From contig CAIWDD010000095.1 in the NCBI GenBank assembly GCA_903911355.1, positions 1 to 48,382 on the forward strand: a DNA stretch of 48,382 nt. The letters run 5' to 3'. Below the pieces are notes generated by a model, which saw only the letters and a list, made by a program, of their open reading frames with translations, searched no databases and was not told the DNA's origin. Positions 23,595 to 31,991 of this stretch are shown here, in pieces (position 1 is the first letter of the stretch; each line of letters begins with the position of its first letter). Both the position numbers and the translations under genes were made by a program. This stretch comes from an uncultured Nodularia sp. Its GTDB lineage: Bacteria; Cyanobacteriota; Cyanobacteriia; Cyanobacteriales; Nostocaceae.

Positions 23595-24987
23595 TTTCTT
23601 GACCCAGATAGAGCAAATATTCAGCGGCGACATCAGCGCCTATACTTTGGCGTAAATCTAGAGGCATAATAACTTCAGCTTTTGGTCGCCAGGCGCGTAT
23701 ACGCATACTGACGTTGTAATCTAAATGGCGATATTGCACACGGTAGTAAGCATCTTGTGAGGAACGGTGATTGAGAACTTGCAGCAATGCTTGTTGTTCC
23801 AGCACTGATGTATGTTGTTGAATTAAATATTTTGCTTCCTGATAGGTAACCGCCTCAAATGTCCGATGACGAACAGTATCCCGAATGTAGCGATCATGGT
23901 GGTCTCGGTCAAATCGCAACAGCATCAGTCGGGAGGGTAAATAAAAATCAAATCCCCAAGCTTGAGACATTTCCCGTTCAATTTCATCAGGACTGGGTAA
24001 ATTACCCTTGTAGTAGCGTTGTTGTAAAACCTGGGGAATAGATGGATTTGCCCAGTCTATAGGTGTAATATGGTGAATCCGGTCTAGTCGATAGTTATAC
24101 CAATCAGTTTTGCGGTCAGGACTTTCCCCCAGGGCGCAAAGGTAAACTGCTCGTTGCACATAATATATACATACTGGGTAAACTATACATTGCACAGTGT
24201 GTTTAAGTCTGGCGCTGTTGTAAGTTAATTCTAGAGGTGGTACTGGCTCTTGTTCCCAGATTTCCCGTAATTGATGTTGCCAATCATCAACTAAGTCTAT
24301 AGTCTTACGGGGAATTACATAGTCAAGTTGAAAGCAAAATCGCTGCACACCACAGATCATCTGGGAATGATTTTGAGCGATCGCGGCTAAATCTTCTTGA
24401 TTGAGAAAGTTCAATTCGTCACTAGTCCCATATGTGGTGATCATGGGATGAGAGGGGAATTTTTTGACCCGATGATATTTCTGTTGTCGATACTCTAACC
24501 ATCCTATTTCGGCGAGAATTTCTAGGTCTGCTTGCAAAGAACGACGTGTAACGCCAAATAGTCTTTGTTGTAATATTTCATGTAATTTAGTTTCAGAAAT
24601 ACCAGTGTGAGTTAACAGGGACTTTTGCCATTGTGATTTGACAATTCCCGCTTGTAATAACCATGTAGCAGTGGTTTTAGTACAAGGACAATTTACATCA
24701 TGTAACTGAGGAATTGCTTCCCCTTTGGGGTGGGTGGAAGTAAAAAAAGCATCCCGCCACTGGGCAAAAGTAAAGGAATTACTCAGCGCTAAGGGGTCTT
24801 GACCATACAAATAACGTAACCACACCCACAAGCGAATGGCTCTAGAGAGGTTTTGTTTGAGAGAACCGCGTGCTAACCATTGCAGCAGTTCTATTTGGGG
24901 AGTGTCTACAAAAGTTGGCTTAAACACTGATTGAGTAGATTCATTGCTAAGACCAGCATACAACATATTGGAATTGGCTGCTTCCAC
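23560..24987 (-). CDS. WYL-domain CRISPR-associated regulator (TIGR03985 family)
   Basis: A 475-aa protein. The N-terminal half has helix-turn-helix character (RRSLQADLEILAEIGWLEYR). A WYL-type ligand-binding domain follows (YYVQRAVYLCALGESP, WYNYRLDRIHHI). This matches TIGR03985, a largely cyanobacterial family found beside CRISPR systems. WYL proteins are transcription regulators that often bind nucleotides or nucleic acid fragments, so it could sense Cas activity. The start is GTG 24987 or ATG 24966; neither has a strong ribosome-binding site. Its start faces csx3 with a gap of only 46-67 bp, a good place for a shared operator. Confidence 0.8.
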   Translation of the reverse strand: MEAANSNMLYAGLSNESTQSVFKPTFVDTPQIELLQWLARGSLKQNLSRAIRLWVWLRYLYGQDPLALSNSFTFAQWRDAFFTSTHPKGEAIPQLHDVNCPCTKTTATWLLQAGIVKSQWQKSLLTHTGISETKLHEILQQRLFGVTRRSLQADLEILAEIGWLEYRQQKYHRVKKFPSHPMITTYGTSDELNFLNQEDLAAIAQNHSQMICGVQRFCFQLDYVIPRKTIDLVDDWQHQLREIWEQEPVPPLELTYNSARLKHTVQCIVYPVCIYYVQRAVYLCALGESPDRKTDWYNYRLDRIHHITPIDWANPSIPQVLQQRYYKGNLPSPDEIEREMSQAWGFDFYLPSRLMLLRFDRDHHDRYIRDTVRHRTFEAVTYQEAKYLIQQHTSVLEQQALLQVLNHRSSQDAYYRVQYRHLDYNVSMRIRAWRPKAEVIMPLDLRQSIGADVAAEYLLYLGQENDQHPKINGKI

Positions 24988-25033
24988 CGGGATGTATGAT
25001 ATACCTATTGATTTGATCCAACAGTATGCACAG

Positions 25034-25339
25034 ATGACTAGTTATAGAATTGCCTTGAAAGAGAATATTTTGCGGGTGAGTTTTGGGGAAACTGCTCAAA
25101 ATGACCAAATTATTCAGGATGCGGCGGCGCGACTGCAGGAAATGCAAGATTCAGAGGAACTAGGAGGAGGTCCACTCTTGAAGATTAATGGACCTATTTC
25201 TGTACCAGTGGCCTTTGTTTTAGCTCATAAACTGGCTCATCTTTATGGTGCGATCGCTTGTTTTGATCCCAAATTAGGTAAATATGTAGTTTGTATTACA
25301 CATAATCCTGAGTATAAATTGGGCGATTTGATTAAGTGA
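25034..25339 (+). CDS. csx3: Csx3 (Crn3 family ring nuclease), stand-alone
   Basis: 101 aa, the normal length of a single Csx3 domain. The expected motifs are present: LLKINGPISVPVAFVLAHKL, HLYGAIACFDPKLGKYVV and CITHNPEYKLGDLI. His in AHK and Asp in FDPKL are intact, so it should bind and cut cyclic tetra-adenylate, switching off the CRISPR effectors. The start is ATG 25034; the upstream in-frame region to 24944 overlaps the divergent regulator gene and does not look like protein. It is followed 13 bp later by a second copy fused to an AAA domain, with which it shares most motifs. Confidence 0.85.
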   Translation: MTSYRIALKENILRVSFGETAQNDQIIQDAAARLQEMQDSEELGGGPLLKINGPISVPVAFVLAHKLAHLYGAIACFDPKLGKYVVCITHNPEYKLGDLIK

Positions 25340-25351
25340 GAGATTAAAGTT

Positions 25352-26278
25352 ATGACTAGCTATCACATTAGTCTGGATGATGATGTATTAAAGGTGAAGT
25401 TTGGTAAACCTGCTCATGGTGACCAAATTGTTAGGGATGCGGGAGCACGTTTAGATCAAATGCTCGCATCAGGGGAAATTACCGGGGGAAAACTACTCAA
25501 GATTGATGGCCCGGCTTCTGTGGCGGTGAGTTATCTCATCTCCCATAAGATATCTCAATTGTATGGTGCGATCGCCATTTTTGACCCCAAAATTGGCAAA
25601 CCAGGATATAAAACTTACATTGTTGTTGCTACCCACACTCCAGCTTATCAGTTGGGTGAAGTTATTGAAACCAGTGAAACCCACAAAAGTAAACAAAATC
25701 TCAAAGTTGTATTGTGTGGTCCGCCCCAATCTGGTAAATCTTGTCTGCGTAAAGGTTTGAAACAAGCAATCGGCAATATTCCCGGCGCACCTTATCCTTA
25801 TGTCATTACTGCTTGTCCAGATGGGGAAGGTGCTTGGTTTTCCGATGCGGCGCGGCGAGATATTGATTTAGCCAGAAAACTAAAACAAGACTACAAGGCC
25901 AAGTTTACCCCAGAGTTTGCCATTAAAGCCGCAGGTTGGGTAAAAAGTGCCAATACACCACTAAATATCATTGATGTCGGCGGAAAAATTACACCAGAAA
26001 ATCGCCTGATTATGCGTGAAGCTACTCATGCGGTGATTTTAGCTGGGAATAACGGTAAGGAGGAAGTTCCCCTTTGGGAAGAGTTTTGTCGTGATTTAAA
26101 TATACATATTGTTGCTAATCTTTCTAGTGACTACGATGGTAAGGAAGATAAAATTATTACAAAATTTCCTTTGCTAACTGGTAGTATTCATCACCTGGAA
26201 CGGGGAGAAGATATTTCTTCTCGTCCCATGGTACAGGCTTTGGCGCAGGTTTTGGTGCAGTTGTGTAGAAGAGAGTAA
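25352..26278 (+). CDS. csx3: Csx3-AAA fusion with intact Csx3 motifs
   Basis: Residues 1-110 are Csx3 (LLKIDGPASVAVSYLISHKI, LYGAIAIFDPKIG, VVATHTPAYQLGEVI) with the His and Asp retained. Residues 115-308 hold a P-loop domain with Walker A GPPQSGKS (123-130), then GEGAWF, IIDVGG and a C-terminal helix. The P-loop domain is clearly homologous to that of the fusion at 11453 (shared GEG, VDVGG/IDVGG, EFC motifs). Its likely job is ring-nuclease control of cyclic tetra-adenylate; the role of the ATPase part is not known to me. It sits between csx3 and the CARF-HEPN gene, all on the forward strand. Confidence 0.85.
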   Translation: MTSYHISLDDDVLKVKFGKPAHGDQIVRDAGARLDQMLASGEITGGKLLKIDGPASVAVSYLISHKISQLYGAIAIFDPKIGKPGYKTYIVVATHTPAYQLGEVIETSETHKSKQNLKVVLCGPPQSGKSCLRKGLKQAIGNIPGAPYPYVITACPDGEGAWFSDAARRDIDLARKLKQDYKAKFTPEFAIKAAGWVKSANTPLNIIDVGGKITPENRLIMREATHAVILAGNNGKEEVPLWEEFCRDLNIHIVANLSSDYDGKEDKIITKFPLLTGSIHHLERGEDISSRPMVQALAQVLVQLCRRE

Positions 26279-26358
26279 GTTAGCAAGCTTACTACTCAAA
26301 CTTATTTGGATATGGGACAAACTTCTGTAAAAAAAATAAGAATCAAGGATTAAATATT

Positions 26359-27615
26359 ATGAAGGCGATTTCATTTCTCGGCTTTAACAAAAGAGGTTAT
26401 CAAGAAACTACTTACCTCAATCCCATTGCTCCTGGGGAATATAAAACTAAATTTATTCAAGAAGCTTTAGTAGAATTTTACAACCCTGATACTCTTTATG
26501 TTTTATTGACAAATACAGCAGCTACAGGTATTCCAGATAACGAGACAGAATCTAGTTGGGAAACACTCAAGAAGAAACTTGGCGATAAAGTTAATTTACA
26601 ACCAATAAATAATGTACCTGAAGGACACAGTACATCAGATATCTGGAAACTATTTGAAATGTTAACGGACTGTTTAGAAGAGGGTGATAGAGTACTATTT
26701 GACATTACAAATGGCTTTCGTTCTCTACCTGTTTTAGCATTAATTGCTGTTAGTTATTTACGTGTTGTCCGTCAAGTCCAGATTCAAGGTCTAATATATG
26801 GTGCATTTGATGCCAAAACTAATAATAAAACCCCTATATTTGACCTTTTACCCATAGTCAGCTTATTGGAGTGGACAACTGCTACTGACCAGTTCATTAA
26901 AACAGGAAATGGACAAGCATTAGCAAGCTTGCTTGATCAAAGTGACTCTACAGCCAAGGATTTAGCAGTCAGTATCGAAGGAATTGCACAAGGTTTACAG
27001 CTCCTACGTCCCATGGATGTCATTCAAGAAGCAGCAATATTACCTGAACGTATTGTAGCAGCAGCACCAATGGTTTCTCAAACCGTACCACCATTTGCAG
27101 CTTTGTTGCAGCGTGTAGAAAAAGATTATGGTAGTTTCGGCTTGTTTAACCCAACAGATTATCGCCATTACCCACAATCCTCTTTATTACGACAACTAAA
27201 AATTGTCGAGTGGTACGCAGGGAAAGGACAAATTGTTCAAGCCTTATCTATGGCGCGGGAATGGCTACCTTCTTTGTTATGTTATCACTTTCAGTTAGAT
27301 CCATTAGATAAAGGATATAGGGAGGAAATGGAACTATTATTAACTGGAGGTAAAATTAAGGATAAAGATGGTAACCTCATTAAAGAATCTCAATATCTGG
27401 TAGAATGGTCTAATCTTCCCAAGGAAAAAAAGAAACAATTAAACAGACTTTGGGGTGGTGAATTAAACTTGGCTAAACTGCGTAATGATGTGTTACACGC
27501 AGGATTTCGGAAAGATCCTAAAAATGCCCAAAATATTTTGCATCAAACGGAATTAATCATTAAGGAACTTGAAGCCATTGCAAAGGTCTGGAATTTGCAG
27601 GATGAAACTGTATAA
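26359..27615 (+). CDS. csx2: CARF-HEPN ribonuclease (Csx1/Csx2 family)
   Basis: 418 aa. The N-terminal CARF domain opens ISFLGFNKRGYQETTYL and has the conserved DITNGFRSLPVLALIA motif, the Csx2 (TIGR02221) signature. The C-terminal HEPN domain carries the catalytic RxxxxH as R375-NDVL-H380. Proteins of this type are dimeric RNases activated by cyclic oligoadenylates, giving non-specific RNA decay during infection. It is the last gene of the divergent csx3 block, 80 bp after Csx3-AAA. With the CARF-RelE gene it gives the island two RNA-targeting effectors. Confidence 0.88.
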   Translation: MKAISFLGFNKRGYQETTYLNPIAPGEYKTKFIQEALVEFYNPDTLYVLLTNTAATGIPDNETESSWETLKKKLGDKVNLQPINNVPEGHSTSDIWKLFEMLTDCLEEGDRVLFDITNGFRSLPVLALIAVSYLRVVRQVQIQGLIYGAFDAKTNNKTPIFDLLPIVSLLEWTTATDQFIKTGNGQALASLLDQSDSTAKDLAVSIEGIAQGLQLLRPMDVIQEAAILPERIVAAAPMVSQTVPPFAALLQRVEKDYGSFGLFNPTDYRHYPQSSLLRQLKIVEWYAGKGQIVQALSMAREWLPSLLCYHFQLDPLDKGYREEMELLLTGGKIKDKDGNLIKESQYLVEWSNLPKEKKKQLNRLWGGELNLAKLRNDVLHAGFRKDPKNAQNILHQTELIIKELEAIAKVWNLQDETV

Positions 27616-27772
27616 AACTACTTCTGAGTTAATGATCTAGAAAAGCCTGATTTTGCCGTTATAATTTATACTCTGGTGGGCGATCGCTCCCCCATCCTGA
27701 TTCTGGGTTGGGATGAAGTCCTGAATAGCCAAAAGCCCAAAGATTAATCTCATCTGGTTTATTTGGCGCTAC

Positions 27773-27791
27773 AATGATAACCGTTATCATT
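27773..27791. promoter_or_regulatory. Zur/Fur-type operator palindrome
   Basis: AATGATAACCGTTATCATT is a perfect 9-1-9 palindrome whose core TGATAAC-C-GTTATCA closely follows the cyanobacterial Zur box pattern (TGATAAtnatTATCA). It lies 12 bp before the start of a threonyl-tRNA synthetase remnant and upstream of a CobW-type zinc metallochaperone gene, which supports Zur rather than Fur. Confidence 0.75.
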
Positions 27792-27802
27792 ATTCTACGG
27801 CT

Positions 27803-28142
27803 ATGGTTAGTTCAATCATCCCGTCTCAGGAGAAATTGCACCAGCAAGACCATGAACAACTCATCAGGATTCGTCACACCTGCGCCCACATTTACTTTCA
27901 AACGGTCCGGGATGCGGGTAGAAGTAGATTATAGTGGTGAACAACTGGGTAAGCAAATCCGCACAGCTGAATTAGAAAAAATCCCCGTAGTGGCGGTTAT
28001 CGGTCAAAAGGAAGTGGAAAATCAGACTTTGAGTATCCGCACTAGACAAAATGGCGATTTAGGTGTACTGACCATCGATGAGATTTTACCACGGCTACAG
28101 GAAGCGATCGCTTGGGGTTGGTATCCTACCCACCAGGAATGA
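27803..28142 (+). pseudogene. thrS: Threonyl-tRNA synthetase gene with internal deletion and frameshift
   Basis: From ATG 27803 one frame reads about 26 residues ending in LIRIRHTCAHI, the conserved ThrRS segment just before the catalytic core, and stops at 27934. A second frame then gives the complete C-terminal anticodon-binding domain (GMRVEVDYSGEQLGKQI, IPVVAVIGQKEVENQ, LSIRTRQNGDLGVL) to the TGA at 28142. Some 500 central residues are missing and the two parts are out of frame. If the second frame is translated from ATG 27774 it would make a 122-aa protein holding only the tRNA-anticodon domain. It was probably the zinc-responsive ThrRS copy. Confidence 0.8.
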
Positions 28143-28173
28143 CAAAACTTACTTGATCACCAACACAGATCAT

Positions 28174-29178
28174 ATGACTACTCTCACACCATCTCAAACA
28201 AACACCATACCAGAGATTCCTAAACGAGGAATGCCGGTAACTCTGATTACTGGATTTTTAGGAAGTGGTAAAACTACGCTCCTGAATCAAATCCTCAAAA
28301 ATAAACAAGATTTAAAAGTTGCTGTCTTGGTGAATGAATTCGGCGACATTAATATTGATAGCCAATTGCTGGTTTCTATAGATGAAGACATGATGGAACT
28401 CAGTAATGGTTGTATTTGTTGTACCATTAATGATGGTTTGGTTGATGCTGTTTATCGGGTATTAGAAAGAGAAGACCGTATTGACTATTTGGTGATTGAA
28501 ACTACTGGGGTAGCTGACCCCCTACCAATTATCCTCACGTTTTTAGGTACGGAACTCAGAGATTTAACCAACCTCGATTCTATTATTACTTTGGTGGATG
28601 CAGAAGCCTTTGACGCTGAACATTTTCAAAGTGAGTCGGCTTTGAAGCAAATCACGTATGGTGATATTATTCTTCTCAATAAGGTTGACCTGGCAACTCC
28701 AGCCAAACTTAAAGAAGTGGAAGACTACATCTATGAGGTCAAAGCCGGGGCAAAAATTTTACACACTCAATATGGAGAGGTGCCGTTACCATTACTTTTA
28801 GATACGGATTTAACACCTAAACAAGATTATTTCTCAATTGTAGAACAAGATGAACACAAGGGGCATGATCACCATCATCACTCAGATCATTTAGATAATG
28901 ATGGGTTTGTTTCTATTTCCTTCCAAAGCGATCGCCCCTTTGATGTTCACAGGTTTGAAGCCTTCCTGACTGAGGAAATGCCACCGGGTGTATTTCGTGC
29001 TAAAGGCATACTTTGGTTTCATGATAGTGATTTACGCCATATTTTTCAACTCAGCGGACCCCGTTATAATTTACACGCAGACAACTGGTGTAGTCCACCT
29101 AAAAATCAACTGGTTTTTATTGGGAGAAACTTGAAACCTAGTGAAATTAACTCTCATTTGCATAAATGTTTGATATGA
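28174..29178 (+). CDS. CobW/ZNG1-type G3E GTPase, likely zinc metallochaperone
   Basis: 334 aa from ATG 28174; the in-frame start at 28078 overlaps the thrS remnant and adds non-conserved residues. Walker A is GFLGSGKTT. The CxCC metal site is NGCICCTINDGL. ETTGVADP and NKVDL are the G-motifs. A His-rich loop (HKGHDHHHHSDH) and the CobW C-terminal domain (VHRFEAFLTEEMPPGVFRAKG) complete the protein. ZNG1-type members use GTP to insert zinc into client enzymes during zinc shortage. The Zur-like palindrome upstream and the zinc enzymes FolE, HisI and CysS downstream support zinc rather than cobalt. Confidence 0.85.
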   Translation: MTTLTPSQTNTIPEIPKRGMPVTLITGFLGSGKTTLLNQILKNKQDLKVAVLVNEFGDINIDSQLLVSIDEDMMELSNGCICCTINDGLVDAVYRVLEREDRIDYLVIETTGVADPLPIILTFLGTELRDLTNLDSIITLVDAEAFDAEHFQSESALKQITYGDIILLNKVDLATPAKLKEVEDYIYEVKAGAKILHTQYGEVPLPLLLDTDLTPKQDYFSIVEQDEHKGHDHHHHSDHLDNDGFVSISFQSDRPFDVHRFEAFLTEEMPPGVFRAKGILWFHDSDLRHIFQLSGPRYNLHADNWCSPPKNQLVFIGRNLKPSEINSHLHKCLI

Positions 29179-29297
29179 TGAGAGGGTGTAAAGTTATGTT
29201 ACACTCATTCATGAGTCAGGGTAAATCAGCGGTAAATCACAACCGACATCTGAACAACTGACCAATTCAGTAAAACATTCCTTATAAAACTCAAAAA

Positions 29298-29948
29298 ATG
29301 ACTTTATCGATTCGTCCCGATCTAACTTCTGCCGATCAGGTACTATCGTCTTTAGTTGCTCAAAAGCAACCAAAAGTAACAGAAGCAGAAATGATGCAGG
29401 CTGTACGGACTTTGTTGATTGGATTAGGTGAAGATCCAGACCGCGAAGGACTCAAAGACACTCCCAAAAGAGTAATGAAAGCCTTGAAATTTCTTACAAA
29501 GGGATACACTGAATCTTTGGATGAACTGCTCAATGGTGCAGTATTTACAGAAGACGCCAATGAAATGGTGTTGGTTCGGGACATCGATATTTTCAGTTCC
29601 TGTGAGCATCATATCCTACCGATCATTGGTCGCGCTCACGTGGCTTATATACCTAATGGTAAAGTCATCGGTTTATCTAAAATAGCCCGCATTTGCGAAA
29701 TGTACGCCCGACGTTTACAAGTACAGGAACGTCTGACTACCCAAATTGCTGACGCCTTGCAAAGACTACTCAAACCCCAAGGTGTGGCGGTAGTAGTGGA
29801 AGCAACCCATATGTGTATGGTCATGCGCGGTGTGCAAAAACCTGGTTCTTGGACTGTTAGCAGCGCTATGCGGGGAATTTTCGCCGAAGATGGTCGGACT
29901 CGCGAAGAATTCATGAATTTGATCCGCCATAGTGCTAACTTTCATTAA
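29298..29948 (+). CDS. folE: GTP cyclohydrolase I
   Basis: 216 aa, normal length. It converts GTP to 7,8-dihydroneopterin triphosphate, the first step of tetrahydrofolate and pterin synthesis. The zinc ligands are visible in SSCEHHILP and in [24 protein letters not shown] and IGLSKIARI are family motifs. This is the zinc-dependent type IA enzyme. It follows the CobW-type gene by 119 bp, which includes a short GTGTAA...TTACAC inverted repeat, so co-regulation in zinc stress is plausible. Confidence 0.95.
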   Translation: MTLSIRPDLTSADQVLSSLVAQKQPKVTEAEMMQAVRTLLIGLGEDPDREGLKDTPKRVMKALKFLTKGYTESLDELLNGAVFTEDANEMVLVRDIDIFSSCEHHILPIIGRAHVAYIPNGKVIGLSKIARICEMYARRLQVQERLTTQIADALQRLLKPQGVAVVVEATHMCMVMRGVQKPGSWTVSSAMRGIFAEDGRTREEFMNLIRHSANFH

Positions 29949-29961
29949 ATAGTCACCATAG

Positions 29962-30019
29962 AGCTATATCTATATAGCTGCAGTAGTAAGTGTAGAGATG
30001 GGAAAATTCTTGTCTCTAC
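29962..30019. repeat. Two small inverted repeats after folE
   Basis: AGCTATAT-CT-ATATAGCT at 29962-29979, and GTAGAGA...TCTCTAC at 29992-30019. The second resembles the widespread TGTAGAGAC...GTCTCTACA dispersed repeat of Nostocales. Either may end the folE transcript; neither has a good T tail. Confidence 0.5.
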
Positions 30020-30112
30020 ATGATCAAAATACAATGTAATTGAATATACCATAAAAAATATTTTTGCTTAAGTATTAAATAAATTGATTAAATACTCTCA
30101 TGTGAAAATTCA

Positions 30113-30457
30113 GTGAGCAGAGAAACTATGGTAATTTCGGAATTACAATTTAATAGCCAAGGATTAATTCCGGCGATCGCCCAAGACTATAAAGATGGTA
30201 CCGTGTTAATGATGGCGTGGATGAATCAGGAATCCCTAGAAACCACACGCGCCACAGGTGAAGCACATTACTGGAGTCGCTCCCCTTCCCGATTGTGGCA
30301 CAAAGGGGCTACATCTGGGCACATTCAAAAAGTCAAAGAATTGTTTTATGACTGTGACGGCGACACCATCTTAATCAAAGTTGAGCAAATCGGTGACATT
30401 GCTTGTCATACAGGGGCGAGAAGCTGTTTCTTTAATTCTGTACAAATGACTTACTAA
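30113..30457 (+). CDS. hisI: Phosphoribosyl-AMP cyclohydrolase
   Basis: 114 aa, the monofunctional HisI. It opens the purine ring of phosphoribosyl-AMP in histidine synthesis. Motifs [30 protein letters not shown] and the DCDGD / CHTGARSCF cysteine sites that bind zinc are all present. GTG 30113 or ATG 30128 may be the start; the conserved part begins after both. No HisE domain is fused, unlike many bacterial enzymes. It is 6 bp upstream of cysS and likely co-transcribed. Confidence 0.93.
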   Translation: MSRETMVISELQFNSQGLIPAIAQDYKDGTVLMMAWMNQESLETTRATGEAHYWSRSPSRLWHKGATSGHIQKVKELFYDCDGDTILIKVEQIGDIACHTGARSCFFNSVQMTY

Positions 30458-30463
30458 TTACCT

Positions 30464-31909
30464 ATGACCCTGACCATCTACAATACCCTCACCCATAAAA
30501 AAGAACCATTCCAACCCCAAGAACCTGGTAAGGTGAAAATGTATTGCTGTGGTGTCACGGTATACGATTACTGTCATCTGGGTCATGCACGCTCCTATAT
30601 AGGTTGGGACGTAGTACGCCGGTATTTTCAATGGCGCGGTTACGAGGTTGAATATGTGCAAAACTTTACCGACATTGACGATAAAATTCTCAACCGCGCT
30701 AACTTAGAAGGAACTTCCATGGAGGAAGTTTCCCAGCGCTACATAGATGCTTACTTTGAGGATATCAGACGCTTAAATGTCATGGATGCTTCAGCATATC
30801 CCCGTGTGACTGAAAATATCAGCAGTATTCACCAACTAATTCAGGAATTAGAAAAAAAAGGTTACGCCTACGCCGCCAATGGCGATGTTTATTACAATGT
30901 GCATAACTTCTGTGAATATGGTAAGCTATCTGGCCGGGATGTGTCAGATATGCAAGCCGGTGCTAGTGGGCGGGTAGATGTAGAAGACCCATCAGGACAG
31001 AAAAAACAAAACTCGGCGGATTTTGCCTTGTGGAAAGCGGCTAAACCAGGGGAACCAGCATGGAGTTCACCTTGGGGTTCAGGTCGTCCAGGATGGCACA
31101 TTGAATGTTCGGCTATGGTCAGGTCATTACTAGGGGATACTATTGATATTCACGGCGGTGGTGGTGATTTAGTATTCCCCCACCACGAAAATGAAATCGC
31201 CCAATCGGAAGTAGTGACTGGTAAACCGTTGGCGCGTTACTGGATACACAATGGTATGGTAACGGTGAACGGTGAGAAAATGTCTAAGTCTTTGGGGAAT
31301 TTTACCACAATTCGAGAGTTGCTGGATCAAGGCGTTGACCCCATGGTGGTGAGATTGTTTATCCTACAGGGACACTATCGCCGTCCCTTGGATTTTACCA
31401 AAGAAGCGATCGCATCGGCGGAAAATGCCTGGAAAACCCTCAAAGAAGGGTTAATATTTGGCTATCAGTACGGTGACAAGCTGGGACTGGAAACCGGGAA
31501 AGAGTTAATCCCTAATCCCTATATCGAGAGTTTTCAAGGGTCTATGGATGATGACTTTAATACACCGGGAGGATTAGCGGTTTTATTTGAACTAGCTAAG
31601 GAGTTACGCCGTCAAAGCAATCTGTTGACTCACCAAGGAAAAACAGACCTGACCCCCGGGCAAATTCAGCAGCAATGGCAAACTTTAGTAACCTTAGCTG
31701 GGGTATTAGGACTGGACGCACCACCAGAAGCCCCCAATGTCGCCCCTAGCAGGTTAACTGATGGGGAAATTGAAGTTTTAATCCAACAGCGACAAACAGC
31801 CCGCAAATCTAAGAATTTCGCCGAGAGCGATCGCATTCGTCAAAAATTACAGGAACTCGGCATTACTTTAATCGATCAACCAGATGGTACAACTCGTTGG
31901 CATTCCTGA
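30464..31909 (+). CDS. cysS: Cysteinyl-tRNA synthetase
   Basis: 481 aa class I synthetase charging tRNA-Cys. The HIGH-type motif is HLGHA, the KMSKS motif is GEKMSKSLGNF, and zinc ligands are expected at YCCGVTVYD, the ECSAM region and PHHENEIAQSE. Length and C-terminal anticodon domain are normal. The start is ATG 30464, just after the hisI stop. It is the last gene of the apparent zinc-enzyme cluster. Confidence 0.95.
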   Translation: MTLTIYNTLTHKKEPFQPQEPGKVKMYCCGVTVYDYCHLGHARSYIGWDVVRRYFQWRGYEVEYVQNFTDIDDKILNRANLEGTSMEEVSQRYIDAYFEDIRRLNVMDASAYPRVTENISSIHQLIQELEKKGYAYAANGDVYYNVHNFCEYGKLSGRDVSDMQAGASGRVDVEDPSGQKKQNSADFALWKAAKPGEPAWSSPWGSGRPGWHIECSAMVRSLLGDTIDIHGGGGDLVFPHHENEIAQSEVVTGKPLARYWIHNGMVTVNGEKMSKSLGNFTTIRELLDQGVDPMVVRLFILQGHYRRPLDFTKEAIASAENAWKTLKEGLIFGYQYGDKLGLETGKELIPNPYIESFQGSMDDDFNTPGGLAVLFELAKELRRQSNLLTHQGKTDLTPGQIQQQWQTLVTLAGVLGLDAPPEAPNVAPSRLTDGEIEVLIQQRQTARKSKNFAESDRIRQKLQELGITLIDQPDGTTRWHS

Positions 31910-31991
31910 TTAAGATTTACTTAAATCGTAAGATTTAATCGGATAATCTCAGCAGTCAGGATCGTTTTAGATTGTTTTACAAGGAATCCCG

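Noticed and set aside
27774-28142. Intact 122-aa gene for a novel protein
   Set aside because: The first 45 residues are another frame of the thrS 5' end and the Zur palindrome; the rest is a ThrRS anticodon-binding domain, so a decayed thrS is the simpler reading.
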